Counted from the stretch's first letter, positions 13,501 to 25,205 are shown. The stretch: 64,000 bases of DNA from Exophiala sp. HKRS030 (GCA_023897205.1 JAHWDD010000006.1:4278001-4342000), one strand, 5' to 3'. The notes: generated by a model from the letters alone, not told the origin. Translations and numbers: made by a program.

Positions 13501-13674
13501 AGATGGTAGGTGACATGTACTGTAGCCTTGAGGACTGTGCAGCGAATGAGTAGTTCGGTTGCTTGGTTCGGTTCAATTTGGCTTCGGCTTGACCTGACCT
13601 GGCCTCGTGTGGCTTGGTTGACTGGGTTTCCAGGTGCAGAAACCATCACATGAAGGTGCGAGTCTTGAGGGCCG
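10542..13674. other. Long gene-free region upstream of the RRM gene
   Basis: About 3.1 kb without a recognisable gene. All open frames are short, start or end at random, and lack recognisable motifs. The base composition is ordinary and I see no transposon ends or long terminal repeats. It could hold a long leader, an untranslated RNA or an extended promoter of the RRM gene. Confidence 0.5.
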
Positions 13675-13974
13675 TCATTTGATGAAGCCCACAACAGCGG
13701 CGCATCTGTTGCAATAGTACGAGTTCATGCCAAATCGCACGGCACCACTGATGGGGGCGGAGGTGGAAGTATCGATGCTCAGTGATCTTTGACAACGAGA
13801 GCAGCGGACAATATCGAGGGAAGGCTTGGAAGAAGTTGAACTGCCGGAGGAGGAGAAGCTATTGATGCTCTCGTCGCTAGGGTGTTTTGACTTTGAAAGT
13901 GAAGTATAGGTAATTGGTTTGGCGCTGGAAGCAGCCCTTGTCTGTAGTTGAAGGATCGAGGGTGCTGAAGACAT
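13675..13974 (-). CDS. Small zinc-ribbon-like conserved fungal protein
   Basis: An intronless 99-aa protein. I chose the ATG at 13974 (MSSAPSILQL) because the Ser-rich N-terminus resembles that of small ascomycete proteins of this type; an in-frame ATG at 14001 would add nine residues. Two CxxC pairs, CSRC and CNRC, lie about 30 residues apart in the second half (RCSRCQRSLS and YYCNRCAAVVGF), which would form a zinc ribbon. The linker contains GAVRFGMNSYYC, the most conserved-looking part. No function is known to me. It is the kind of short gene that annotation often omits. Confidence 0.72.
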   Translation of the reverse strand: MSSAPSILQLQTRAASSAKPITYTSLSKSKHPSDESINSFSSSGSSTSSKPSLDIVRCSRCQRSLSIDTSTSAPISGAVRFGMNSYYCNRCAAVVGFIK

Positions 13975-16275
13975 GGTTGGCAGATGTAAGTGGGAGATCA
14001 AAGGCAGGTAAGTTGTTGTATCACACGAGGGAGCACAATGAAACTCGATGGGTACAGGGTATTGGGAATGTTGAAAATCAAAGACTAGAGAACTGAGGTC
14101 AGCGGCACTTATCCGGTATTAAAAAGATGAGTGTTGGCGTGTTTGGGAGTCGACGAGAGGAGAATAGACTTGAACCAGGGGTGTATCTGGGTTTCGGCAG
14201 TCCAAGGCCTTGGAAATGAGCAATAAGAGATGGAACAAGAATTTGGTGAAGAATCCTGCTCTTGACCTGAGTTGGAAACACGTCGAATTCGTCGAATGTC
14301 AAATGGAAAAGCGAGAATGCCATGGTTTCGGTGGTTAAGTTTGCCAACCGCGCGTTGGAGGTTCGATGCACATAGAGAAATCCGATCCGTCACGCTTGTC
14401 CTCGAGTGACGCCTAGAGCCAATCATATGGCATGTAAGAGAGTGAGCCAATGGCAGTTAGGCGTTGTTCACTAGCCACTTGGCTGTCACTTGCTAGCCCC
14501 CTTCTAGCTGTTTAACTCCTTCCCCAAGAATCCTCATTAGAGCCATTTGGTCGCCATCCGACACCAAACTCAAAGGCCAACGGTCACGCTAATCTGCTTA
14601 GCTTTCAGTTAAATTCTTTCAGATCGAGATGATCTCTGTGGCTCGCCAACTTTGTCAGATGCTCATAGGCCACGCCACACTTTTTGGAGTGACAGTTTGA
14701 CAGAGTAGTGGCTGACATTCCCGTTGACCTCCCCCCCTAGGTGCCCCCTGATGAACTCTACACTTTTCACTATCTTGACAATCCACCTATACCAACTCCT
14801 CCGGTAGACTGCGGACATTCTTCGGTCGGTCAACCCGTCCACATCTCATCTGGCACAATCGTAACTGACTTTCCTGCCTTGAAATCTTGTTTTCTCTTCG
14901 CCACACCGCACCACGTGTACTCACCAGAACTATCAATGAAGAGCTGATCGTAACCTCTTTCATTTACGCCGCTGCTGCACCTCGTATTTGATGGGATCAT
15001 GCATCTTACTCAGACCTGTTCTTCGCCCTCATACGCCTCGACATTTTGCTACTCGCTGCTCATGACGGTGATACAATGGATGGTCGTGTTGCTCCCCTCG
15101 GAGTTGTGACCAGTGGTCCTTCCCATTGGCTCCAGGCTGAAAGATTTGCTCATCGTGCATATAGAGGTCACCCTCAAGTCAGTACCCTCGTCGAGGGGTA
15201 AGAGGTAGATGCACCTTGCGGTACTCTCCAGAGTCTGTACAGCGTGACGATGGATGATCCACAAATGAGGCTCCGGAAAAGCCACGAGATGAGAAAGTGA
15301 AAATCCAGTGCCATCCGATATCAATAGATGAAAGATAACATATACCTAGAGACTATGGCGAGCAAACTTTCAGTAGTGATAGCAAACTACTATACGTAGG
15401 TGGTACGTGTATTCTTGTACCAGGTTAGTATCTTCTTAGGACAGAAGGCATCTGAGATCCAGCATTTCCATCTCGATCTCATCATCAAAAAGAAGACAAG
15501 ATCAGCACAGCCCGATGGCAATGACGTCAACTCCGTTCGGAAGGAATCTTGTTCCTGAGGCTCATCGGTCCAATGATTCTTCAGTATGTGCTGCCCCTCA
15601 ACCCCACCCTCTGGATACCTTTAGGGTACTTCTAGAGTAGCGTGAGTACGCATAAACACTGGTCAAGTCCTAGGTACTCTCTAGGTACTCTCTAGGTACA
15701 TTTAGGGATTCTATCTCACCGTAAATGCATACCCAGGGTACAGTACCTTGGGCCCGTGTGGAAGACCCCTCTCTTACGGAATTGTCTACTGGCAGGTTAT
15801 AGCTACCGTCAACCTCAATGGTGACTCGAGCTTACTTGCGCCGCCCTTGGCCCTTCATGTTAGATGCGACATTATAGGGAATTGCAAAACCGACTTCCTA
15901 ACGTTCAACACTCTTTTGTTTTTCCCGAATTATTGTGGAGCCTTTAGTATAATAATTGGGCTATACGGGATTTGTTACGTAGGACCACCGCCGCTTTCTT
16001 TCAACCAATTACGTTAATCTATCTCTGCCAAGTGAACAGATAAATTACACTCCACGTTGATCGTTCTCATCAGACACTGACAGGAGAAAAGGCTTCGCAT
16101 TGGCCGCTCAGTAAGTAGACGACTTCTATAAACTACCTAGGTATGTAGCCAAGTATCCACAACGCTTCCACCATATTTCTTCTCAGTTGACGTTATGCCA
16201 CACTGCTGGAAATGTTTGAAAATGCTAGAGATTAGAGATATCAGACTTAAAGCAGCGTAGCCATGTTGTTGGCAT
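13975..16275. other. Intergenic region with CTAGGTA-type short repeats
   Basis: No gene supported over 2.3 kb. Around 15600-15745 several copies of ctaggtact/ctaggtaca occur close together. The rest shows no recognisable element. Confidence 0.5.
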
Positions 16276-16926
16276 TCACATCCCAACAGGGTTGTCGGAG
16301 CGGGCCTCGAGTCTAGGACATCTCCCACTGGGTAGTGGATGTAGGGCAGGGCAGTTATTTGGAACTGGGTAGAAAGTGCCCCCAAGCTCTTCAATTATCC
16401 TACACCTTTCATCCATATTCAGGCACCTTTTAAGATGTGACGCTCCACGAACGACCTCGCGTTGATTCGGGTCTGATCGGTCATGCACCAGAACCCAAAC
16501 CCCGTGGCCGGAACTTGGCCAACCAGTTTCGACTCGTTTTGCTAATCTCCGTTTGGTATCATCATCACACTCGCCGAATTGAGCATTGACATAAGCCCCT
16601 CGACTCTCCCACCACTGAGCCCCAATTTTCCGCAGTCGTTCACAGAACTCATCTTCCTCATCGAGATTTGGCGCTCGCTTTGCGTCTGTAAATCGATCAA
16701 GGCCAAGATGGGCTATTTCGACGGGTTGAGCCGATCGAGCTAAAATCCCGCCGCTCGAAGGATATCCATATACTATTGATGAATTTTGCGGGTAGAATCG
16801 TTGCGTATTGTCATAAGTTTGTGGTTGACAGTAAGGTTCGTTCCTTGTGTCGTCGGGATCATGACAGATGGCATCGTGCTGAGACCGAATTGACCAAGGG
16901 AACCTAACAAGATCGAAGATGCCCAT
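16276..16926 (-). CDS. Conserved hypothetical protein, 216 aa
   Basis: A single-exon frame from ATG 16926. Its centre reads like a folded, conserved segment: EDEFCERLRKIGAQWW, then a short helix-rich part ending in GWPSSGHGVWVLV. The C-terminus has GGTFYPVPNNCPAL. It has no signal peptide or membrane segment. I recall similar unnamed proteins in filamentous fungi but cannot assign a domain or function. The Trp-rich patterns and the coherent amino-acid composition argue that it is a real gene. Confidence 0.7.
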   Translation of the reverse strand: MGIFDLVRFPWSIRSQHDAICHDPDDTRNEPYCQPQTYDNTQRFYPQNSSIVYGYPSSGGILARSAQPVEIAHLGLDRFTDAKRAPNLDEEDEFCERLRKIGAQWWESRGAYVNAQFGECDDDTKRRLAKRVETGWPSSGHGVWVLVHDRSDPNQREVVRGASHLKRCLNMDERCRIIEELGGTFYPVPNNCPALHPLPSGRCPRLEARSDNPVGM

Positions 16927-17886
16927 TCTATGTCGCGGTTAACCCATGAGGAGTTAGGAATAGATCGTACTGTGGCGTAGCTTTGTTGGCAGTCATGTCA
17001 CGTGTGACTGCCAAGCCAAATGACGACAAACTGTCTAAGGGTGCACTTAGTCCACTTCCACCACTTGCTAGAAGTTAGCCTCGCAATCATGGGTGCTTTA
17101 CCTATGAGTTGGTTAGGCATCAGCGCAGAAACCATCTGTCAGACGCTCTCAGAATACTTTAGTTGATACGTAACTCGAATTTCCGATTCTTCAAGTCTCC
17201 GGTGTAATTGGTTTGTAGACCCCTCGTGTAACCTATACACAGCCAATTATCGACCTCCGTCGTCTCCACCGAAATCCAAAGCAAAGAAAAGAATAGAGTA
17301 ATGAAGGAAGCCGGTATTGCAATTGAATTCCCTGTACTCCGGAGTTCGGACGCTGGAGATAGTTGTAGGCACGCCTAACCATTACCTAAGCGTACCTAAA
17401 CCCCTCCATACTGCCCGCACCTTCAAGCCACCAGTGGCCCAGTTTGACTACTCGACGTTTTCTACTTTCGTATCAATCGCTGCCTCCTCCACCTCTACCT
17501 TCGGTACGTCGGTTACGTACAGTAGGTACCACCTGGTACTTCCGTATTGTGCCTATCATGTAATTGTACTTTATTCCGTACCTCAGGTACCTAACCTCAT
17601 TATCACTACTTTCCGCTCTTCGTCTCTTCGTACCGTACCATGTGTAAGGGTTCATCTCTTGCGACGTCTTCCAATCCACCAAGCACAACCTCGTCCTCAT
17701 CCAATCCAGCACCACACTTGTTCCGTCGTCACCTCCACCCTCTGTGTCGCAACAGTACATAGCCGCTCTTGTCGCTCTCGACTACCTAGTACCTTTTACC
17801 AACCGCATCTCCGTTATCGCATCAATCCCACCCACACCAGCTATTCAACATCCCCTCTCTCCCAGCCGTCAAACCCTCCCACCATC
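16927..17886. other. Promoter and 5' leader region of the 6-phosphogluconolactonase gene
   Basis: About 960 nt. From 17317 an open frame runs into the lactonase frame, but the upstream part (Ser/Thr/Pro/His rich, encoded by pyrimidine-rich DNA) looks like leader sequence rather than protein. A TCACGTG motif occurs near 16997. Confidence 0.55.
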
Positions 17887-18683
17887 ATGGGAAAACAACC
17901 CAACTTGTTCAGCTATCCCACAGTAGACCAGGTCGCTGCCAATCTACGTATCTACATCCTCCAATCTCAAAAGTCCGCACTCAGCCGCCACGATGCCTTC
18001 AAGATCGCCGTTTCCGGAGGCAGCCTCCCCGCTACCTTAGCCAAAGCCCTACTTGTTCCTGGAGAGAACGAGGATGTCGCTCAAGCGCCTCAGTTTTCTA
18101 AATGGCATATCTTCTTCGCCGACGAGCGCGCAGTGCCTCTCGATCATGAAGACAGCAACTATGGCCTTTTGAAGAAAGATCTCCTCGACAAGATCCCTCC
18201 CGAACAGGGCACCCCCACCGTTTATCCTATCGATGTCGAAAATCTCAACAATACCCAAGAACTCGCAGATCTATACCAAGAAGCACTCATGTCCAGCTTC
18301 GCAAACAAGGACTCGGTACGCTTACCTGTATTCGATTTAATCTTGCTCGGCTGCGGACCCGATGGGCATACCTGCAGTCTCTTCCCCGGTCACGAGCTAT
18401 TGCGAGAAACCGACGCCTGGGTCGCTGCAATTGAGGACAGTCCAAAGCCTCCCCAAGACGAATCACACTTACTTTACCTGTCGTGACACATGCTCATAAG
18501 GTGGCATTCGTCGCCACTGGCGCGGGGAAGAAAGATATCCTGAAGAAGATCCTCGAGGCTGACGACGAGGGTCGCAGTCTACCATGTGGTCTTGTCAATG
18601 AAGGTGGCGGTGAAAAAGTCTCATGGTTCACCGATAGCGCTGCAGTGGAGGGCATAGCCTTTCCTAGAAGAGGTAGCCTTTGA
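17887..18683 (+). CDS. SOL: 6-phosphogluconolactonase (apparent frameshift near residue 188)
   Basis: The enzyme hydrolyses 6-phosphogluconolactone in the oxidative pentose phosphate pathway, in the cytosol. The ATG at 17887 starts MGKQPNLFSYP, at the usual family start. Visible signatures are AVSGGSLP, the FFADERAVPLDH motif and GCGPDGHTCSLFPGH. The frame then hits a stop at 18484-18486. Immediately beyond the break the conserved continuation (RITLTLPVV, HKVAFVATGAGK, WFTDSAAVEG, FPRRGSL) runs in another frame to 18683. One extra C in the C run at 18451-18454 restores continuity, and no intron of sensible size can do it. It is transcribed convergently with the channel gene downstream. Function is near certain; the break is most likely a base-call error. 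Confidence 0.93.
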
Positions 18684-19518
18684 TTGTCAGATGCGCTGGA
18701 ATCTGTTGGCATCGTCAAATTCCAACAGGATCTGATCGAGCCCTGCTTTGCTCGGCTACGGAATGAGCGCCTTCGTCCTCGAACATCATCTCATACCGTC
18801 GAACCCGCGAGACTACGAGTATTTCTGGATATCGCCAACACATGGTGGGGCAAAGTTTTGCAAAAGAGACCGAATGCTGTTCTTGTCAGACACCCCTGAT
18901 TGTCTGCACAATGAGCTAGGAAGACTCCATTTGTCGTCAACCACTGCTGTGCGTTCGTTGTTACACCCTTCCTATTCGGCTAAAGTGAGTTCCAGCATAT
19001 GCGCTACACACTGCTCTATGATGGAGTGTTTATGGGACATTGCATCACCACATACCAAGCCCCTCCACCATTCCCCTTCAAACACTCCGGGATTTCCAAT
19101 TATCAAAGTAATTAGTAATTGTCGATCTCGCTGAAATCTACCTGTGTTGTCGATCGAGTCAAGAGGTCGAGCATCTGTAGTTAGGGACATGCTTACCCTT
19201 TCCATTCCTGCTCCCACTGTTTCTGTATAGCGGGAGCCACGTTTCTAGATATACTTTAGAATTTATGAAGCATGATACATAAATTATTTCTTAATCCTCT
19301 GGTCAGATTTCCGACCTTCGCTTCGTGTATGTACATTTTGTGTTATTCGTCGCCTCATTCTAATTCATATCTCGTCACGTGCCGTCACAAATATCATCAC
19401 AAGTACTATCCAAGTATACTCACAATCACATCCCCGTTCCCGGCGTTGCTCCATACACTCACAGCCACATCCACAACTACATCCATGACCATGACCACGA
19501 CTATGACCTAAAAGCCCC
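18684..19518. other. Convergent 3' intergenic region
   Basis: About 830 nt between the ends of two convergent genes. No supported gene. CA/CAT-rich short repeats occur near 19440-19510. Confidence 0.55.
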
Positions 19519-21960
19519 TTACCTCGACAACCACGAATTCGGCCTTGCACCGGCGCCTCCACCAGCCGACGACGACACCATCGTCATCGAACTGCGTCTC
19601 GAATTGACCCGCGACCCGACTCTCGACCCAGCCCTGGAGTGCGAGTGCGCGCCGTGTCGACTGTTGGACCGCTGTCCGCCGTGCCGCAGATACGCCGCCG
19701 AGCGGCTGAGTGTGACTTCTTCCTCGTGCAGGAAGCCGCCGCGCAGACTCGGGAGGATTTCGAGGCCGCTTGATGTCGCTGTCGCTGTTGCGTTGCTGTT
19801 GCCGTTACTGTTTCCGCTACCGCTGCTGCTGCTGCTGCTACCACCGCTAGTCGCACTGTCGGCGGTCGTGGTATGGTTCAGAGGGATATCGGTGAATGGC
19901 ACTGGGAGGTCACGCTTCAGACGGTTCGCTTCTTTCTCGTCGTCCCACTTGGCGCGAGCATCGAGCGCGACGTCCATGGAGATGGGGACGGTGTAGTTCG
20001 GGAGCTCGGCGGTGCCGCGTTCGGGCCCGCCGCCGGCCGGGCCGTGGATGGGGACTTTGCGCATGGCGGACAACAAGGCGCACATGAACTTGGAGCGGCG
20101 GTAGGCGCGCAGCTGGCCGTTGGCCCAGTTGGATTTGTGCTTGATGTCGACGCGCAGGTCGAGCTGCTTCAGGTCGCCCAGCGACATCAGCTGGATGTCG
20201 ACGTCTTGTTGGAAGTCGCGGCAGTGGTCGGGCGATTTGATGAACTCGTCGAGCTCGAGACGCAGGAGCTCCAGGTTCGTGAAGCTCGTCGTCGCGTCCA
20301 CGGCGAATTGGTACCGTTCGCGCACCGAGTCGGACCGCGACACGTTGTCGATGAACAACGTGCCCACCACCGAGTTGGCTACTTGCACGATCGTTTCGTT
20401 TTCGATGCGCCGGAAGACCGTGTATAGCAGTGAGATGCGTACGACTTCGTATTCTTGCCCGTGCATGTTGATGCGGTCGCCCACGTCGAAGGGGTGTTTG
20501 ACAAAGACTTGGATGCATGCGGCGTTGAACTCGCCGACCGTTTGCCCGAAGGAGAACGCTGACGCGGATAGGAGCGTGATGATCGTGCGTAGGTTGTCCA
20601 TGACGAAGTTGCTGAAGAAGGCTGAGTAGATGGTGATGACGACGGCGAGCACCACGACCGTGAGGACGCGGTCGAGGCTTTTGATTGCATCGCGGATGTT
20701 GCATGCTGATTTCCACATGTCCTTGCGTCGTCGGCAGATGTCTGTTACCAGCAGGATCATCTCCTCCATCGACACGCTGCCGTTCTTGTCGCGGTCTAGT
20801 TGTGAGAAGATCCACGCCGCTTCCTTGTCCGCGCCGAAGCCGAATACCTCAATCAGCACGTTCGGGCAGATGGCCTTGCGACCTTCAGACGTCAAGCATT
20901 TGAAGATGCGTCGAGCTAGAGCTTCGGCGCCCGCGGTTCTCTCCAGCGCTGCATCCACCACGGCGTGTGTGGCCGATGGTCGCATCACTTGTGACCCTGT
21001 AATGTCCCTGGCCATGTGGCCAACTGCGGAAACGAGTTTCTGGCCGAACGAGTGCAGCCAGCCGAAAATGCGGAGGATAGAACGGTCTGCGTCTTTGGTT
21101 TTGAGGAATTTCTGCACATTCGTGGTGTCGTGGATGTCGAGGTCGTCTTCGAGCGTTTCCTCGGATCGATCAGGAAACCTGTACAATGACGCCTCGTACA
21201 GTAGATCAATTGCCCGAGTGATGGCCTTGATGTCTTTGATCTTGTGCATATGTTGTGTAGAGTGGTAGTTGATGCTGATAAGCTGCATAAGGACTTTCTC
21301 GCCAAACAGCACAGCCGCGCTAGCTATTGACGCCCGAATCGCCTTGTTCAAGCTTTTCATCCAGACTACGTTCGTCTCATGCTTTACATCGAAGTACGTT
21401 TCGGTAATGTGGGGGATCAGTGGGTACCAACACAGTGCCAGGATTGTCCAGATGAGCAACGACAACGATATCTGTGTGACTTTGAGGATCTGGGCGTATT
21501 TCCAAACACCTGTGCTGACGATGCGACAAACACCTTGGATCAAAGGCGGAAGCGCCGCTGCGATCAGCTTGGCCACCCAGAACGAGAACCACAGTGCCTC
21601 AATGTAAGCGAAGATGCCGGCGATGCTCATACCATCGGCTGTTTCTTTGTGGTACTTGGTCGAGAACAGCACCAGTGGGATTGCCAGCAGCGCTGCTATG
21701 GGAAGCATGTACACTGCGTAGCGAAGAACCGGGTTCTCCAGCGCCCTGTATAGCGCCCTGCCCGTCGGCGTGAGCTGATCGTCGTCATCTTCATACTCGA
21801 AATCGGATGGCAGTCTCTTGGACAATGGCACCAAAGGCGAGCAGACAGTGTCTGGCGACCCGGGGATGTCGGACGAGCACGACGGACCTTTCTCGTAACT
21901 GTCATGCGAAGGCTCGAGGTGCGTCGTGTCGATATAAATGACGGCATCTCTACCAGCCAT
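19519..21960 (-). CDS. EF-hand mechanosensitive ion channel (MscS family, Msy1/Msy2-like)
   Basis: An intronless 813-aa membrane protein from ATG 21960. Four or so hydrophobic segments lie in the first 220 residues. An EF-hand loop DRDKNGSVSMEEM sits near residues 388-400. Next comes a pore-lining helix region (LTVVVLAVVITIYSAFF, then TLLSASAFSFGQTVGEF), followed by the MscS beta domain with HPFDVGDRINMHG near 485. The fungal members known from fission yeast act in ER membranes and govern calcium and volume responses to hypo-osmotic shock; the same role is inferred here. The C-terminal 110 residues are Ser/Gly/Asn/Ala-Thr tracts and RxNSR repeats, probably disordered. Coding GC is clearly higher than in neighbours. 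Long antisense frames opposite it are shadows. Confidence 0.93.
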   Translation of the reverse strand: MAGRDAVIYIDTTHLEPSHDSYEKGPSCSSDIPGSPDTVCSPLVPLSKRLPSDFEYEDDDDQLTPTGRALYRALENPVLRYAVYMLPIAALLAIPLVLFSTKYHKETADGMSIAGIFAYIEALWFSFWVAKLIAAALPPLIQGVCRIVSTGVWKYAQILKVTQISLSLLIWTILALCWYPLIPHITETYFDVKHETNVVWMKSLNKAIRASIASAAVLFGEKVLMQLISINYHSTQHMHKIKDIKAITRAIDLLYEASLYRFPDRSEETLEDDLDIHDTTNVQKFLKTKDADRSILRIFGWLHSFGQKLVSAVGHMARDITGSQVMRPSATHAVVDAALERTAGAEALARRIFKCLTSEGRKAICPNVLIEVFGFGADKEAAWIFSQLDRDKNGSVSMEEMILLVTDICRRRKDMWKSACNIRDAIKSLDRVLTVVVLAVVITIYSAFFSNFVMDNLRTIITLLSASAFSFGQTVGEFNAACIQVFVKHPFDVGDRINMHGQEYEVVRISLLYTVFRRIENETIVQVANSVVGTLFIDNVSRSDSVRERYQFAVDATTSFTNLELLRLELDEFIKSPDHCRDFQQDVDIQLMSLGDLKQLDLRVDIKHKSNWANGQLRAYRRSKFMCALLSAMRKVPIHGPAGGGPERGTAELPNYTVPISMDVALDARAKWDDEKEANRLKRDLPVPFTDIPLNHTTTADSATSGGSSSSSSGSGNSNGNSNATATATSSGLEILPSLRGGFLHEEEVTLSRSAAYLRHGGQRSNSRHGAHSHSRAGSRVGSRVNSRRSSMTMVSSSAGGGAGARPNSWLSR

Positions 21961-23441
21961 TGTTTCGCTTCACAATTTGCAGAGGCTCCTGATATTCGAC
22001 GAAGCGAGGATGTATGCGAGGCACACGAACAAATCCAAACTTTTCTGCCCCAAGGATGGGAGAGGGGGGCTGCATACCACTGCTACTACTTACTGTCTCT
22101 ATTTGTAAGACTGGTTCGCTTAAGCCGAACATCCTCATGCGTTCCATCCAATGAATACCAAACCTTGTTTGAACTGTTGCATAAAGAGTCGTCGAACACA
22201 GTCCTTGCTTTCTGCACAAAAGATCTATTCCCTGCACGGCGAGCCGTCTGCTTGTGAGTGAGATGGCCAGCGGGAATTCTGACTTTCTGCAAGTCTATGC
22301 AAGATGAGCGCCAGAGCCATATTGGGTGGCCTGGTCGAGACCGATCACCACTGCCATGCACAAACAGGGTTGTCTCGACTGGATAATTAACGAGCTGTGT
22401 TTAACAATCGCCTGTGAAAGAGAGTTGCTCAAGAAAGACGCGGGAAGACGTAGGGGTAGTTGGGCTTGGAAAGTCGAAAAGAACCATGGATTCGCCTTGT
22501 TTTGTGCTAGCCTCCACTCAAACCCTGTGGGCGCTCGATTGAACCTACTTGATACGATTTTGGCTGGCGTGGACGGCCCGGGCTTGCATGCGAGGGCACG
22601 TTCTTTTGGTGTCTGGAACCCGCACGAGGTTGGTTGCATAGAGTCCAGCGCAACAAGTTTTTGGTGATTGGTGGCGTACAAGACGGGCTGTCCTGCTTCC
22701 TAGATAGTCAGTTGTGAGATGCTAATCTTGTCGAGGACGGTCGCTGAAGCGTTAAAGCTTAATAAGGGATTTTAGATGGACATTTACAATCCCGTGTCGC
22801 TGAAGCCCATGTGGGTGGTCGCAGTTCGTGGTGTGTTCTTCAATGGTCTGCAACAATACAATGCAATATTTCATTAACATTATACGAGCGATGAATCAAT
22901 GAACCCTATGCACAACATTGTACATGCATGATTGTCTAGCAGGGATTGCGGAATCATAAATGGATGCTAGGAAATTGTATTCTTCATCTTGCGAACTTGG
23001 TGCTACCTAAAGTTCGGTCAATTCTCAAGACACGTGAGTAGACAGTAGTACTCGTATTCCACCATACTGGATCGTTCTCGAGCTCCTTTAGTTCATTACT
23101 TTCTTCCTTATATAGATAGAGTGTTTTCTAGTGTGAGCAGAATCTTCATGAGAAATATCACCATGTAGATGCTGGCCTGATTGTTTGCACAACACTGTAG
23201 AGGGTATCGTTTGGAGCGAGGTATTATGACATACACTTTTTTGGTCAACATCACAAATAACTTGGCTGTAGGCAAGTGGCTGCTGAAGTGACCAAGGAAT
23301 CAACAAATTAGGAAACTGCGCCGGTCCGTTCAGTGGTCGTGATGCTAAAACAAGATTGATGCTCAATGTCGTGAGATGGTCGAGGGATCGTCAAATCAAA
23401 AGATGGGCCGGCTCAATGGTCGCTGGGAAGAACAACATCGT
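21961..23441. other. Intergenic region between two minus-strand genes
   Basis: About 1.5 kb carrying the channel gene's promoter and the 3' region of the next gene upstream. No supported gene or repeat. Confidence 0.5.
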
Positions 23442-25205
23442 TTACCAGCGTTCATGGACGACAGTGTTCCCAAAGGGACTTCCACGACCACTAGCTGGAC
23501 TGTTTTGAGCAGCGAAGTAGTTTAATGAGTTTCCAGTCGCACTTCCCGAACGACTGCCAGAAACGTCTCCAAAATCGAAACGTTCAAACTCATTTAGGCT
23601 ACTGACATCGGACTTTGCGTCGATATCCTCATAGTCATCGGCATCCGAGACCGTGCTGCCTCGCCTTGATGAATGATCGTGTTTGCGGGAAGCATCTTGG
23701 CCATCGTGGGATGTATAATAGTTATCAGGGATTTGTTTGGGACTGTCTCGGGGTATCATCTCCCGAGGTATCAATTGGGACCGTGTTGCAGGAGGTGGAA
23801 GCTTAGGGGATGGACTCGGCTCAGCTGGACTGTGAGCTAGTCGAGACGAGGTCGCGAATCGAGCGATGCGTAGATTTTCTTCCGTCATACCAGTAGGTGA
23901 AGCGAATGAAGATGATTTGCTTGTTTTGCTCAAGTTGGTCGTCGAAAGTGGTGGTGGAGCCACCCGCTTACTTGTTGGGCCCGATAGTTGTGCTAGAGGC
24001 GCATTTTTGACAATAGGAGAATACTGAGAAATAGAGGATGCACCATTATATGCCCCAGGTGCCTCAAGGCGTGAAGGGGCTTGGGCACGATTATTCTGAT
24101 TCATGCTTGGAGACGGATCGCGAAGACGGAATGCAGTGGCAGGAGCAATACCAACGCCTGGCAGTCCAAGGGGTTTGCCTCTTGTTGGACTGGTCGGTCC
24201 CTGTGAGATAGGGCTAGGTCCACTCTGCTGAGTAGGACTAGGACCAGATCGAGAAGATGACAAAGGAAGACCTCTCTGACCTGACGTGCTGTTTCCACGA
24301 CTTCTTCCTGGGCCAGTGCTGAAAGAGGATGGCGGAGGCTGACCACGGCCTGAAGTCGTGGGACGTGACATGGGTGAAGGGCCACTGAAGTTTCTGTATG
24401 AGCGTGACTCGGATTGCGAAGCTCCCCCAGGAGACTGATCCATAGGTCGATTGTAGCTGACGTTCCTCTCGCCCTGTGGAGTCAACGGCCGAGCAATGCC
24501 TATCTCTGCAGAAGGCCATTCAGATGCTGATGCTGATGGTGACTTCCACGTCGACGGAAGCTCCTTTTGGGAAACCGCCGGTGATTTCTTCTCCACGGGA
24601 CGCATCTCCGAGCTTACAGATCTTGCACTGTTTGACCTACTGCTCAACTTTTCTCCCTTACCAGCCATGACGAACTCGGGCTGGTCTTTGAGTTCCCTCC
24701 TATGTCTTCGTCTCATGATGAACCAAAAAAGGGCTAATGAAGCCACCAAAACCACTATGATCGGTACAGCGATTGCGGGAACTAAGGTATTCAGGTTCGA
24801 CGACGACGCAGGAGCAGCAGTAGCGGTCGATGATGAAGTGGCTGAAGCTGTTGAAGAAGGTAGTGTGCTCGATGAGGTCTTAGCTGAAGCAGCTTCGGCT
24901 GATGTGATTGAGGCATATTCGAGAGGATCGATAATCGTTCTCGTCCTTACAGAGGTGACGGTGCTCGGACTTGGTGAGGTCAAGGCCAGTGTCTGTGTTT
25001 CGGTGATTGTCGTCAGTGCCGCTGGAGCTTCTGCAGAGACCACCGAAGCTGTTGCAGATGGGTCAGCTACGATATTCGACGGGACTATCGTTGCAGGGAG
25101 CGTCGCCGTAGGGTTTCCGATACTCGAGGGAAGATTGTCAAGATCGGTATTATCCTGCCTCTTGCGAAGGGCAAAAGCAACTGGTAGCATCCTGCCTGCG
25201 TGCAT
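23442..25205 (-). CDS. Single-pass Ser/Thr-rich membrane protein with long cytoplasmic tail
   Basis: About 587 aa from ATG 25205 (MHAGRMLPVAF). The frame is open to 25280 but without an earlier ATG. The extracellular part is Ser/Thr/Ala-rich and probably O-glycosylated. It begins just after a LRKRQ site that resembles a Kex2 cleavage site. A single transmembrane segment near 137-160 (VPIIVVLVASLALFWFIM) is followed by MRRRHRR as a stop-transfer signal. The cytoplasmic tail of some 420 residues is Ser/Pro/Gly-rich with many SP sites. This layout is like Mid2/Wsc-type or Axl2-type surface proteins, but no ectodomain is recognisable. The N-terminus lacks a clear signal peptide, so a small upstream exon may be missing. 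Confidence 0.7.
   Translation of the reverse strand: MHAGRMLPVAFALRKRQDNTDLDNLPSSIGNPTATLPATIVPSNIVADPSATASVVSAEAPAALTTITETQTLALTSPSPSTVTSVRTRTIIDPLEYASITSAEAASAKTSSSTLPSSTASATSSSTATAAPASSSNLNTLVPAIAVPIIVVLVASLALFWFIMRRRHRRELKDQPEFVMAGKGEKLSSRSNSARSVSSEMRPVEKKSPAVSQKELPSTWKSPSASASEWPSAEIGIARPLTPQGERNVSYNRPMDQSPGGASQSESRSYRNFSGPSPMSRPTTSGRGQPPPSSFSTGPGRSRGNSTSGQRGLPLSSSRSGPSPTQQSGPSPISQGPTSPTRGKPLGLPGVGIAPATAFRLRDPSPSMNQNNRAQAPSRLEAPGAYNGASSISQYSPIVKNAPLAQLSGPTSKRVAPPPLSTTNLSKTSKSSSFASPTGMTEENLRIARFATSSRLAHSPAEPSPSPKLPPPATRSQLIPREMIPRDSPKQIPDNYYTSHDGQDASRKHDHSSRRGSTVSDADDYEDIDAKSDVSSLNEFERFDFGDVSGSRSGSATGNSLNYFAAQNSPASGRGSPFGNTVVHERW

Noticed and set aside
17317..17886. N-terminal extension of 6-phosphogluconolactonase by 190 residues
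   Set aside because: The extension is low complexity and precedes the family's normal start; it is better explained as 5' leader.
19873..20629. Long plus-strand frames opposite the MscS channel gene
   Set aside because: They are antisense shadows in GC-rich coding DNA; no motif is visible and the minus-strand frame matches a known family throughout.
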